This document shows positions 35,039-46,397 of a DNA stretch of 64,000 nucleotides, piece after piece. Under the pieces are notes generated by a model. The model saw only the letters and a program-made list of their open reading frames with translations. It did no database searches and was not told the DNA's origin. Origin of the DNA: Aphelenchoides besseyi. Lineage: Eukaryota > Nematoda > Chromadorea > Rhabditida > Aphelenchoididae. The number at the start of each line of letters is the position of its first letter. Within the stretch, counting starts at the first letter, position 1. The stretch covers positions 9,052,001 through 9,116,000 of the forward strand of contig JAMPIQ010000003.1 in NCBI GenBank assembly GCA_024699855.1, given 5' to 3'. Made by a program: the position numbers and the translations under genes.

Positions 35039-36506
35039 ATGACGGATAACACAACGGTGGAGTTCGATAAATCAACAACAGCGGAAGGAATCAAATCAAC
35101 ATCAGGTCATATCAGAAGGCAACTCGGCCCAACAATCCAAGTGATGAAAGACCAGCTGATAATTGCGAAGACAATTCATCCATTCACTGCCAGAAGCACC
35201 GATTCCAACGAAGTCAACCGAATCAAGGCGAAGGAAATTGAGATAAAAGCCAACGTCATGAGGAGGAAGTTGGAAAGCTCAACCAGAAAGGCGGAAGGAT
35301 TAAAAAATGAGTGGAACAAATTGATTGCGCAACTAAGCACAGAAGAAAGAAAGGAAGAAGCAGAACGTTTCACTCAATTCGATGACAAAAACAACATGTG
35401 TTCAGTCACTGAAGCTGCGAAGAACATGGCGAAAACAATCGAAGAAGTCCAAGAATTGGCAAAGATTTCGGCCGATTTTTATCAAGCACCAATCGAAGGA
35501 GCAGCAACACACAGCACCCCGATAGTACCGCCGCCAGTTGAGATTCCACGACTCACACCTGTTAAGTTTAATGGGGATCCACGGTCATAGAGAATCTTTT
35601 GGGAATACTTCAGAGAATCAGTGGACAAAAGAGCTAACTTGTCCGATGGTCAGAAGATCACATATTTGTCGGCGTTTGTAGAGGGAGAAGCCAAAAAGCT
35701 CTTAGAAGGGTACGACCTCATCGGAGCGAACTACGACATCGTGAAATCTGCACTAGAACAGAAGTTCGGCAGGAAAGAAGTGATCGTTCACCATTTAATC
35801 TCAGACCTCAACAACATTGAAGAGCCAGCGAACAATATCAAAAAAGCTGAAAAACTTCAGCTTAGAAGTCGACACGATCAGACGACAATTGGCAAATCAC
35901 GGTTGTATACTCCCGATAGAGCAGTATACACACATGGTGGAGAGTAAACTAAAGAACTCACCAACGATTCTGAGAAAGCTAATCGAAGCAAAAAACTGTG
36001 CGCAAATCAAAGATGCTGAAGAAATGTGCATTTATCTCGATGGGTTAATTTTAACGGAAGAAGAATTTCAAGACAAAAGGGAGAAGTCGTCATCGTCAAC
36101 TCCGTCACGAAAGAATCGAGCGTTCGTCACGAAGAAGAACTACAAACAGCAACTAGTTCTCGCTGAAGACAAAGAAGGAAAACAGGACAAACCTGAATCA
36201 GTGACGTACAAAATTTGGCCGTGCATTTATTGCGGATTATCGAATCACAAATCCTACAATTGCATGAAGTTCAAAACAGCAGATGAACGAAAGGAGAAAT
36301 TGAAGGAACTGAAAAGATGCTTCAAGTGCTTAAAGCCAATGCACTTTCCAAAGCAATGTAACAACACGTGTTACAAATGCAAAGGAAAAAACACCACATT
36401 TCTCTCTGCTACCAACTTCATCCGAACCCAACAAAAAAGATCAATGTGGCGCAATCGAAAGAAGACGACCCAACGGAGGAAGCCAATGAAACGCACGTCT
36501 ATTTGA
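35039..36506 (+). CDS. gag: BEL gag-like region (interrupted)
   Basis: The leader ATG at 35039 opens a charged, coiled-coil-like N-terminal region. A capsid-like part (DUF1759 type) follows from LTPVKFNGDPRS, with an in-frame TAG at 35588, and continues at 35591 as RIFWEYFRESVDKRANLSDG and then FVEGEAKKLLEGY. A frame change lies near 35830-35870, around an A-rich run. The C-terminal part carries two BEL-type zinc-binding stretches: CIYCGLSNHKSYNC and CFKCLKPMHFPKQC, then CYKCKGK (36215-36390). The region would package RNA in virus-like particles. Confidence 0.8.
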
Positions 36507-39163
36507 ATTGTAGTAATCGCACGATTCTACCGACGGCAGAAGTCGTGATTTGCAATCCGGCAAACCAGCTTTCGAAGAAGATCTACGCACTTTTGGACAG
36601 TGCGAGTGAAGCGACGTATATCACAAACAAATGCGCCAAATTGCTTCAACTGAAGCCCACCAAAATTGAACAAATCCGAACAGAAGTTTTCGGTGAGAAG
36701 GTAATCGACAGTGTGGCAGCCAAACATGTCGATTGCGAGTTGAAGATGCAAAATGGGAATTGGAAACCCATTAAAGCATTGTCGGTGCCAAAAATGGTTG
36801 GCAAATTGACGAGAATCGTCAAATCAAAGGGACAATTCAACGAGAAGAAAATCGTCCCGGAAATGCTCATTGGAAGCGACTACTTCTTCCAATTGATGCC
36901 TCTCTCGACTAAGTTACATAAAAACTGGATGGAGATTCCAACAGCATTGGGTCCCATAATTGTTCAACACAATCAACCGAAGAGTCGTTTGACTTCTACA
37001 GCGGCTTATGTGACTCGAAGACTGCGACATGAGGAACCTCAAGAGCAAGAGGTCGAGAAGAAATTTTGGGATCTAGAAGCCATTGGTCTCACGAACGAAA
37101 AGGACGAAAAACCGTTGACAACCAAATTATCAACAAATTTCGACAGACTCTAGAGATAAGAGACAATCGATATTTCGTGGAATGGCTATGGAATGGACAA
37201 GAATCCAATTTGAGTAGCAATATCGGGATTGCTTACCATCGACTCATTTCACTGATGAAAAGTCTTCAAAAACGTCCCGAGCTCATGGAGCAATATCGAA
37301 GAAATTTCGAAGAACAAGAAGATGCGGGAATTATTGAAAAGGTAACTACAAGGCAGCCGGATGGCTTGATTTCCTATCTCCCACATCAAGCTGTAGTTAC
37401 ACCGCACAAAACGACCACCAAGTTGAGAGTCGTTTACGATGCCTCGGCCAAACCAAAATGGAATGGACTGAGTGTTAATGACGTACTGCACGAAGGCCCA
37501 CTATTACTTCCAAAATTGGTAGGATTACTAATGAGATTCCGCCTCGGCAGTTACGCAACAATCGGCGATTTGGAGAAAGCGTTCCTTCAAATCGGACTCA
37601 AAGAGAATCAACGTGACTTAGTTCGATTTCTGTTACCTAAAAGGTGGGATCAACCGATCAACGAAAAGAACATTCAAGTCTTTCGATTCGCTCGAGTACC
37701 ATTCGGAGTTTGTTGTTCACCATCAATATTGGCGATGACCCTACAACATCTACTAGAACGACACCCGAATGGAGCAGAGATTATGCGCCAACTCTACGTT
37801 GATAATCTTGTCATAACATCAGATAACAAAAAGGAACTGATGCAGAAAAATTGCTAAAGCGAAGGACATCTTCAAAACTCGATGTTTTAACCTTCGTGAA
37901 ATCTACAGCAACGATCCAACGATAACAACATCGTTAATGGGAGTGGAAGACCAAGAGAAGACAACGGAAAAGGTCTTAGGATTGCACTGGGACTTCAAAA
38001 AAGACGAAATGCAAATCAAAATCCCAATGCACAAACCATCTGCACCACTCACCAAAAGAGCAGCCCTACGCTTTGTCGCGTCAATTTATGATCCACTCGG
38101 ACTCCTTGCACCATCGCTAATTGATTTGAAGTTATTCATCCAAAAACTATGGCGAACAGGACACGATTGGGATGAACAATGCGATGACAATCTAACTGAA
38201 GAATGGGAAAAACTGATGAAACCCCTGAGTACTTCAGAAGATATCGTCAGATTCAAACGCCAAATTGGGAAAGTCAACACTACAAGAAGACTCGACATAT
38301 TTGTCGATGCATCGGAAAAGGCCTATGGAGGAGCAGCCTATGGAGGAGCAGCCTATTTGACAATTGAGGGGGACTCCAATTTGATTTTTGCCAAATCCAG
38401 ATTAGCACCTATGGAGAAGAAAAAAGGAAACAGTCCGAAGAAGGAAGTTATTCTGACGATTCCACGACTGGAACTACTCGCATTAGTATGCGGAATAAGA
38501 ATGGCAAAACTACTCAAAGAGGAAATACACCACTCAGAAGATGTCACCATCTGGTCAGACTCTCAAGTCGCACTACAACAAATTAATGCTGGAAGATCGA
38601 AATCCGTTTTCGTCAACAACCGAGTGAAAGAAATTCACGAAATGAGAAACAAAATCAACTTTCCTTTCGTGCCAACGGAAATGAATCCAGCAGACTTGAT
38701 CACGAGAGGAAAACCCTTGTCCAAACTGATGAACTCAGCGCTCTGGTGGAAGGGTCCTGAATTCTTAATTCAGGATAAAAACAAATGGCCCAACGAACTC
38801 ATCATTCTGAAAGAAGAGAAGACGATGACAGAAGAAAGAAACAACAAAGAAGATCAACCGACAATCGTCTACCCCATCGGAAAAAGGAATGAGTTAATTG
38901 ACGTCACAAAGTACAGTTGGCCAAAGCTCACCAGAATCGCAATGTATGTACTCAAGTTCACGAAAAGACATGGAGAAGTGACTACAACAACAGCTGAACA
39001 GATGATAATTCGTCAAGAACAACAGAAATATCCACCGACGGAGAAAGTGATCAAAAAGTACGAAATGAACCAAGACGAGAAAGGTCTATGGCGAATTAGA
39101 ACACGTTTAGAAGAATCGGGATTACCATGGGAAAACAATTCATCCCATTTGGCTACCGATTGA
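36368..39163 (+). CDS. pol: BEL pol: protease, reverse transcriptase, RNase H (interrupted)
   Basis: The first part (36368-37153) contains the aspartic peptidase (DUF1758) with ALLDSASEATYIT, where the active-site motif is DSA. The second (37066-37857) holds the RT palm: LRVVYDASAKP, LVGLLMRFRL, IGDLEKAFLQIGL, FARVPFGVCCSP and the catalytic box YVDN in place of the common YVDD. The third (37937-39163) has the RT thumb (KRAALRFVASIYDPLGLLAP) and RNase H (IFVDASEKAYGGAAY, with a 15-base tandem duplication giving YGGAAYGGAAY; VTIWSDSQVALQQI). Frame changes occur near 36380, 37110-37150 and 37850, again close to A-runs. Confidence 0.85.
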
Positions 39164-39188
39164 TTCACCGATCTGCACCAAAATCATC

Positions 39189-40290
39189 TTGACGTTTCAT
39201 GAAATGTTTCAACATCAAGGAGCAAACACAGTAACTCTGGAGATGAGGAAGAAATTCTGGATCACAACTCGTTTGGTGAAGTCTACGGTGAAACGATGCA
39301 TTAAATGCAAACCAATGAATGCGAAACCATTCGAATTACCAATGTTCGCACCACTTCCCGAATCGAGGACAAGAAAAGGGAAACCCTTCAGTTCCACAGG
39401 ACTTGATGTCATGGGACCACTGAGATCCCACGAAGGAGAATTGTACGTACTACTGTTCACATGTCTGAAAATAAGAGCGGTACACCTCGAAGTTATAAGA
39501 AATACGCGAACGGAAAGTGTGATCAAAGCAATCCAACGATTTATAGCCAGAAGAGGTCTACCAGACGTATTTCTCAGCGACAACGCTTCATACTTCATCT
39601 TGACATCAAAACTTCTCAAGTCGCAATATAGCACAAATGACATCGAGTGGAATTTTACAATTCCAAAAGCACCTTGGCAGGGCGGAGCGTATGAACGACT
39701 CAATCGCAGCATAAAAGAGGCTATCAAACGTTCATTCGGAAGAGCAAAGAAAACGATCGAAGAATACGAGACGATAATCGCCATCATCGAATCGACGCTC
39801 AACAACAGACCGTTGACAGCCATTTCCGACGAACCAGCTGATCATCGAATTTTACGACCCGTCGACTTTTTGCGACCAGAAGGTCAAGAGTCGCCACTAG
39901 AAGAAGAGGAACTCACGAAACAAGAGCTTGAAGACGAAGACTACGAGCAAAGAATACTCCAAAACGACGATTGAGGAAAGTAAATGAATCAAATCAACTT
40001 GTTCTACAAAACTTCTGGAAGATATGGCAAACGCAGTATCTGTTGACATTGGCAGAAAGAACCCCACGGAAGGAATCAAAAGGAGTAGAACGAGAACCTC
40101 AATTAGGAGAATTGGTGGTGATTCAAGAGGAAGAAGTTCCCAAGAACAAGTGGAAACTCGGAAGAATTGTGGACGTAAAAAGGAGTAAAGATGGAATCAT
40201 TCGCTCAGCGACAGTTTTGCAACCAAATCACCGAACAGCAACTCGATCGGTCAATCATCTCTACCCATTGGAAATCGGCGGAAATGACAT
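39189..40290 (+). CDS. BEL integrase region
   Basis: Zinc-binding and DDE integrase that inserts the cDNA. An HHCC-like N-terminus (HQGANTVTLEMRKKFW, CIKCKPMNAKP) precedes the core with its three acidic residues: GLDVMGPL (about 39400), LSDNASYF (about 39573) and GGAYERL (about 39685). The BEL-specific C-terminal domain (DUF5641) is read in the next frame from about 39971: QVVIQEEEVPKNKWKLG-like context, then GRIVDVKRSKDGIIRSATVL ending NHLYPLEIGG. The frames overlap by 4 bases at 39971-39974 (ATGA), which could be programmed, or an indel. Confidence 0.85.
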
Positions 40291-42413
40291 CAACATCATC
40301 AAGAGCTTCAAAGAGCACGATCAGAGAAGTGCGATAGAACAGCGGGTACGACCGCGGCGAAAAGAGAAATTACAGAGGCAATCAATCAATTTGTCGACTC
40401 TCCTCGTAATCGTTCTGATGTTAGTTTCAATGTTTCATATTCCTAACTTCGTTATCGCACAAAAACCGATGGTTTGTCCTCCCAACGCGGCAATTAGTTT
40501 GTGGAAAATAACGGATCCACTGAGCTGCGATTTGGGACAAACAGAACATGCCCACAAAGAGCCAAGAGAATTTGGGATTTACAAACCAAATCACATAGAA
40601 TACAGAACTGAAGGATTCATCTGTAAACTCAAAACTTCAACTGTCACTCAATGGACAGAACTGAACGGCATTGAACGTATCGAAGAACTCGATGGAGAGC
40701 CAGAGGACATGACAGAAACTGAATGCCAAATGATGATCCGAGAACGTGTTTGTCGTTATGGAAAGTTGGAAAAGAATCGACACTCGTTTGCAACAGTCAA
40801 CATCGTCGACAAGAACATTCCCAATCGATTCATGACTTTCATGATGGGCACAAATGTGGCAGTCAAACGAAATTGCATCCTATCGACAACTACGGTGTAC
40901 TCACATTTCAACGACACACGAGCAACAAGTCCTCTAGTCGACTTATCAGAATGTCACTACACCAGCGGATACTGTCAAGCTGCTAAAAATATTGCCGTCA
41001 TTTGGACTCCAGTGAAGGAACAACAGTGTGCGTTCGTCAAAATTGGAGATGCTCACGCTATGTTGGGAAGAGGAGAGATTGTCATTGAATCATGGCAAAT
41101 GATGTTGACATTCCAACCCAACAACACCAAATTGGACTGCGGGAAAAGATTCGTCGTCACAGATCAGGGATTAGCGGTGCTAGGGAACGTAACGTACGAG
41201 AAGGTGTCTCCATCTAAGCCGAATCCAGCGATCCCAAGCATCAATGTGTCCAAAAAGTCATTGACTCCGTCGTTAGAACACTTCGAAGATATCGAGAAGG
41301 ACTTGGATTGGCTCAAAGAAGGTTTAATCAGGCGGCCTAAACGGCAAGCAACGGTAGATGAAACTGAAGCTTCGGATCTGCAGTTTATACTTAACTTTCT
41401 GGAAAATGTTATGAGAAACACCAACGCTTTGAATTGTCTTGTGTGGCAACAACAAATCTCTATGATCACCAGTTTGATGAGAGAGCAACCAACCGCTTAC
41501 TTTCGAAGAATCCTCAAACGATCAAATTTCGAAGTTGAGAAGATATCCGACAATATCTTTGCCATCAGAATGTGTCACGAATTCGAAAGGTCCGCGTATA
41601 CTCTGTTGCCAAGTCCAGGGAATTGTAGCATCCCCATAAGACTACATTCAATAAACGATGTGTTGTTCCTGGATCCCGTAACTCTGAGAATCACCCGAGA
41701 AGATCGGAGAGAATCCGAGCATTGTGGAGACAACGTCCTCCTAACAATCGAAGACATCGTTTATGAGCTGAACCGAAAAACCGGAAGAATAGCAGCCAAC
41801 CGAGAGACTATCAGAGACGCAAAAAAACGAAGAACATCGACTTCAGACCGATTCAACCAGACTACATCATCAAAAACACACACCAATTCACGAAGCAAAC
41901 TTCTGGCCCATCGATGAGGAATTGATTCAGGAGATGGAGAAGAATTCCGAAGTCCAAGTCCACTTAGACCATGTGCATCCAAATGTCATTTATTCTTCTT
42001 CACTAACCGAAGATGTGTTGGGTTCTTGGCTTAAAGTTCTTAAATGGTTCTGGGTATTTTGGGTAACAGTATCTTCTTTGATACTCACCCTTGGGGGAAC
42101 AGTATGGGTCTATTTTCGATTAAATAATCATCGTACAAGAATACCCGCCAATAACCCAGTTATCCTGATTGGAGATCAACCTTGCACGGTCAACGAGCGA
42201 CTGCCATCCTTCGAGCCATCTCATCTTCTGACCCACCGTGAACCGCAAGTCGATCGCGCGGAGCGACCTAGGGAATTTGTCGAATTGGGAAATCTAGGGA
42301 CCAATCGCCACGAAAATGAGCCGTTATATGCGCAATTCAGGCGAGTTGAAACAAACCAGAGAGGTCACAGTTCATCCGGATCCGAAACCCCTCCTACAGA
42401 AGGAGCTGCATGA
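40291..42413 (+). CDS. env: Envelope-like glycoprotein of the BEL element (frame changed near the C-terminus)
   Basis: Downstream of the integrase tail the frame continues into a hydrophobic signal-like segment (STLLVIVLMLVSMFHIPN, about 40395). A long ectodomain follows with many cysteines and N-glycosylation sites (NDT, NNT, NVT, NCS). A furin-like RPKR site lies at about 41335 and separates two subunits, as in class I or III viral glycoproteins. The frame closes at 41917. The next frame (to 42413) holds a transmembrane helix with aromatic residues (WFWVFWVTVSSLILTLGG) and a polar tail. The switch lies near an A7 run at about 41820. The source virus group is not certain; capture from a negative-strand RNA virus is known for other nematode and insect LTR elements. 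Infectivity is not implied. Confidence 0.65.
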
Positions 42414-42791
42414 ATATGCACCGCTTGAAAGCAATCTCTAACTTAAATTTTAACTAATCCACTACAATTAGCTTAAGACTAACCCTTTTTATCGCTACCG
42501 CATAACCGAATCCGTCTTCTTAACTTTCGAGAACTATAAAGTGAGTTTCCGCGGCTGGAGTGTAACGTCCCGTTATAAATTCCTTCTTAATCAAGTTCAA
42601 GAGCGCCGCACCCCTAACCCCGCCTCCAATTTATCGTTAACGAATCTTCTCTCCACTCAACTCTTACTTCGACCTTTTTTCTTCATCAAGTGTAGTTGTG
42701 TATTTTTATTTCGTCCATCACTTAAATAAACTTCTCTATTACCTAAGTAGATTTATTCGGTTTTATTGTAAGGAGAATACAAAACCTTACA
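42413..42791 (+). repeat. Probable 3' LTR of the BEL element
   Basis: It begins TGAATATG right after the last env codon and ends CCTTACA, so TG...CA. It contains ACTATAAAG (TATA-like, about 42532) and AATAAAC (about 42723). An alternative start at TGTAA (42561) would make termini TGTAA...TTACA. No second LTR is present for comparison because of the gap. Confidence 0.55.
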
Positions 42792-43150
42792 CTCCAGCCG
42801 GATTGTCGATTGTGAGCCAACGAAGCAAAAAGTATTGACCGTTTGAATTGACAACCAAATCTCGTTGTTTCAATTTCTGCGGATTGACGAAAAGCGCTTG
42901 ATCGGCTGAACGAAGTTGAAGTTTGGATTTCGGTTTTTGTTTTGGTGTCTCGAGTTCGGTTAAATCGTTTTGTTTGCTGCGATCGGTGGAAAGTTTTGAA
43001 GGCGTCAACTGAAACATCTTCAGAATTCAGTGCAACAATCGTCCAAAACTAACCGGCGATGTTTTCTCACTTTTGAGCGCTGGACTGACCGCGTAAGAAA
43101 CGAGATGTTGATCTTCTCCAGTGTTCCTACACTTTGCGTGTCGCAGACAA
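42787..43150 (-). CDS. C-terminal exons of an unknown gene abutting the BEL LTR
   Basis: One exon at about 42787-43011 reads LTPSKLSTDRSKQNDLTELE, later LKQRDLVVNSNGQYFLLRWL and ends TIDNPAGV. An upstream exon (about 43055-43150) fits in phase through a GTTAGT donor and reads CLRHAKCRNTGEDQHLV and onward. The stop codon TAA (42787-42789) lies in the last bases of the LTR, so the retrotransposon may have supplied or replaced the native 3' end. The family is not recognised; the basic, Ser/Pro-rich sequence suggests a nuclear or cytosolic regulatory protein. Confidence 0.5.
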
Positions 43151-43229
43151 CAAGTTGACTAGTTGCTTTAAACAAATCAGAATGCAAATTTGTTTTCACT
43201 CCTCACATTCTCAGATCCAATCCACGCTA

Positions 43230-43864
43230 CAGGGTGGGCAAAAATGAATGACCTTGTCGAAATTTCGAATATCTCGTTTATCTTCGATTTTTTTCCGAAC
43301 AAACCGTATATTTTCTGAATCCTTACAATCCCCAAATTCAGATGATAGCAAATTTGGAATTTCGATATTTTGACCTAAGGGTCCTCCTTTGCTTGTGAAC
43401 CACCGAGTTGGAAAAGTGATCAAAATTACGACGGTTTTCGTCTTTTTGCCTCATTTCCTCGTTATTCTGTTTGAAAATGGTTTACTCCAATCAAGAGAAA
43501 GCTTGTTATGTACGAATCTTCATCGAAACCGAATACGATTACGCGAAATTTGGCAAAATCGAACAATGCGAGAGCGAATCGCCGCAAACTTTTCTCGACG
43601 ATTGGATATCTGCATCGACAGGAAAGGTGGTCAAGTCGAAGTTCGTTAAATTGTTGATTTTTTTGTTAATCAAGTTTTTTTTCCAACTCGGTGGTTCACA
43701 AGCAAAGGGGGACCCTTAGGTCAAAATATCGAAATTCCAAATTTGGTATCATCTAAATTTGGGGATTGTACGGATTCAGAAAATAGACGGTTTGTTCGGA
43801 AAAAAATCAAAAATAAGAACGTTATTTGAGATTTCGACAAGGTCATTCATTTTTGCCCACCCTG
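43230..43864. mobile_element. Non-autonomous Tc1/mariner-type element, copy 1 (635 bp)
   Basis: Termini are CAGGGTGGGCAAAAATGAAT and its inverse, flanked by TA on both sides, as expected for TA-target IS630/Tc1/mariner elements. The terminal inverted repeats are about 190 bases each, ending at CGAGTTGG / CCAACTCG. The short middle (about 43480-43640) keeps both ends of a transposase gene: an N-terminal helix-turn-helix start (VYSNQEKACYVRIFIETEYD) joined directly to a C-terminal tail (ERIAANFSRRLDICIDR). It is therefore an internal-deletion derivative. Confidence 0.85.
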
Positions 43865-44224
43865 TACAATCCCTTACATTTTGCAATTATTCACTTTGTT
43901 CATTTGGTCCGACCACACGACAAAACGAACGGTTGTCGTACCGTTCAGTCCATAGAAACGACAAAGACGCAAATTCGGAGTTTTTATGATCGTTGATTTT
44001 TCGACAACTTCGACTTCAAGCATTCTGGAAACACTTATTTTGAATCCGTTCAAACCCACTTGTTGTAGAGCGCTTTTTTGTTTGTAAATCGGTTTGCCAA
44101 ACTTCCCAAATCTTAGGCAAAATCTCGCTGATCTTTGTTGATTTAGACAACCAAAAGCCCATTTCGTTGGAATTTCTTCAGGCTAAAAACGAAACTAACT
44201 AATTACAATAGGTAACTGTCGCGG

Positions 44225-44287
44225 CTAAGCAGAAGCTCGAACCCGCCCACCGGCGATCGGGATAAAAGGGTTCGAGCTGCTGCTTAG
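44225..44287. repeat. Long imperfect hairpin
   Basis: Arms 44225-44244 and 44268-44287 (CTAAGCAGAAGCTCGAACCC against its inverse) pair at 19 of 20 positions around a 23-base loop. GATAAAAGGG and a downstream AATAAA (44310) give an LTR-like look, but no second terminus was found. Confidence 0.65.
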
Positions 44288-44663
44288 AACCAGGGCTTTG
44301 TACTCATTTCAATAAACGATTCGTTATCACTAGTTGATCACCTCTAGTTCACTTCTATCAATTACTTCGTATTTCTATACTGCACGTTCTGTAGTTGAAC
44401 TCGTGTTACCACTGTTCATGCAATGCTACTTCTTAGTTTGTTCGAGTTTCCAATTCATTGAAGCTCTTAGCGCCTTACGAGATGATTAAAATGTTGTACA
44501 TTTAAGTTCAATTTATCTAAACAATTGAGGTTCTGTATCCAACCTAGTGGTCGATCGATCATCTTTGAACTTCATCGTTTTGAGGGTTTCAGTAATCTTT
44601 TGATTAAGATAAATGTATTTATTTATGCTTAAATGTGACCGTTTATTCGAAAACAAAAAACAT

Positions 44664-44966
44664 TTAAACTGAAGGAGTTTGTAGTGTTGAGGAAGCCAGC
44701 GGATTTCGGAGATTCTCAGTTTCCCAACAAAACGACGATTGTGTTTGTTTATTGAGTTGGATTTCGTACTCTTAGGTACACCAATTGATCTCAAAGACCT
44801 CATCAACTCCTACTATGTCCGTTTGTAGCAATGTTTCGAGGTTGTAGACTAAAGACTTTCGGACTTGATCATAAGCCGCAAAGTAATGTCTCTCTGTAAG
44901 CTCGATAAAAAACCGACAATTCGGTAATTTGCCTAAAGAAATGCATAATTCCTTTGGTGCCAACAA
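44664..44966 (-). CDS. Possible short gene or gene fragment, unknown
   Basis: ATG at 44966 begins MLAPKELCISLGKLPNCRFF and continues ERHYFAAYDQVRKSLVYNLE. A GTAGGA donor near 44817 and a TAAGAG acceptor near 44775 would extend it in phase as YEIQLNKQTQSSFCWETEN to TAA at 44664. No domain is recognised. The splice pair is weak, so this may be a decayed fragment. The surrounding 43870-45370 has no other supportable gene. Confidence 0.3.
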
Positions 44967-45373
44967 AAACTAGCACGCACAGTCTACCCAACGAGAAAGC
45001 CGCATCAAAAACCATCAACTATGAAAGAAGTTACTCGGGATTGAAAATGGGGATCTTTGTTGGACACGCTGTACATGTAAACGTCAATGCCCAGTAATTT
45101 TTCCTCTGTTATCCGTACTAAGATAACAAACAAGTATCTTCCCAAAATTGTATTAAATTCCACTCAATCGATTTTGATTCGTTCCCGTATTCTGGAGCAA
45201 AAATTCCTCGTTTTATAATCAAGCATTCTGTCAGAGAGTCTCTTTTGGATATTGTTCAAACCTTTCAGGATACTTTACTGAATAGTTGTGGTGTATAATA
45301 CGGATTTAAACTTCGAACTAAACAAACATTTACACTTTCTACCATCATTAAAAGTAATATGTATAATACTGAA

Positions 45374-46397
45374 TTAAATCTTTCGGATCGTAGTTGTCGG
45401 TCCTGCAGACGATGTGACGGATTTTCCTTTGGTTACACGTCCACCAACAATTATCAGATAAACGAGAGTCGTACAAAAAGCGTCGAGTTGAGACGACGTC
45501 GCGATCAACGGTCCAGCTATTGAATTCAGAGTAATACCGAAAACTTTTTGTGTAAGAAAAGCTGCGAGATTGGGCAGAAAGTTGAATACGATTTGAGACA
45601 TGACGTTAATTCCGGCAATGATGTTGCTCTGAAATAATGAATTCTTGAAGTGAAATGAATTCAAAATCTTACCTTTGATGTTGCAGAACTCTTGGACTGC
45701 ACTCCGACTACGATGATAACCGTCGCTGCTCGTTTGTTGTTGTATTGATAGAGAATGAGTGCAAAAGCCGAAGCTACAAGCGTATTGAGTGTTCCGTAGA
45801 TAATACGAACGATGTACAAGGACTGAGCTCGATTCACTGTCACGCAGGAAAATGTTTGACAGGCTAAAAGAGCTTGAATCACGTTTCATCTCCGACTCAC
45901 TCGTCTTTTCAGGGTCCAACTCTTCAACGCCAACAAATATCCCAAAAATGACAAAAAAGTCAATGATCACAAATATAGCGTTAATCGTGTGCAGTCGGTT
46001 TCCGGTTAACCACGATCGTCCAATCAAAATGAAACAACGATCCAACAGAAGAAAGAACACGCTGATCGACACGGCCGTAGTTGCGGCAAAGTAAACGGCT
46101 CCAAACCAAAACAAAATCGTTGAATCGATACCTAAAACCAATTCTTTTGTTGTCTTAAGTGACCATTAACTAACCTCCATTGAACCACGAGTACGTCGAA
46201 AACGAAGTGTAAGGTAAATTGCAAGCGACAGTGAAGAGCCACGTTAAAATGTTGATGAGAATCGGAGTCGAAATCAAACGTTCGCGATGTTTCGTTTGAC
46301 AATAGAGCAGATATCCCAAAGTGATGAACGTAAAAACCGAAGTTAAAATGCATAAAGCATATTGCGGAATTGAAATGATTCTAAAGATCGAAATCAT
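45374..46397 (-). CDS. Nematode serpentine 7TM receptor-like protein
   Basis: ATG at 46397 begins MISIFRIISIPQYALCILTS. Four exons join in phase and give about seven hydrophobic helices: CILTSVFTFITLGYLLYC, ILINILTWLFTVACNLPY, ILFWFGAVYFAATTAVSISV ending FFLLLDRCFIL, TINAIFVIIDFFVIFGIF, IVRIIYGTLNTLVASAFALI, NIIAGINVMSQIVFNFLPNL and QLDAFCTTLVYLIIVGG. The LDRC after helix 3 is the counterpart of the DRY-type motif and is typical of nematode chemoreceptor families (Sre/Sra/Str groups). The exact class is not clear. It would act as a G-protein-coupled chemosensory receptor in neurons. Length (about 290 residues) fits the families. Confidence 0.65.

Larger units (their letters stand above)
34591..42791 (+). 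mobile_element. BEL/Pao LTR retrotransposon with envelope-like gene (5' LTR missing)
   Basis: Internal region and 3' LTR of a BEL/Pao element. Order: leader (34591-35038), gag, aspartic protease, reverse transcriptase, RNase H, integrase with a BEL-type C-terminal domain, then an envelope-like frame. The 3' end is marked by AATAAA-like sequence and ...AAACCTTACA at 42791. The 3' LTR begins either at about 42413 (TGAATATG, right after the envelope stop and a purine-rich stretch) or at 42561 (TGTAACG). A TATA-like ACTATAAAG at about 42532 favours the longer LTR of about 380 bases. The coding region is interrupted by one in-frame TAG (35588) and several frame changes, most lying in or near A-runs. 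It belongs to the class of BEL elements that gained an env-like gene. Confidence 0.9.
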
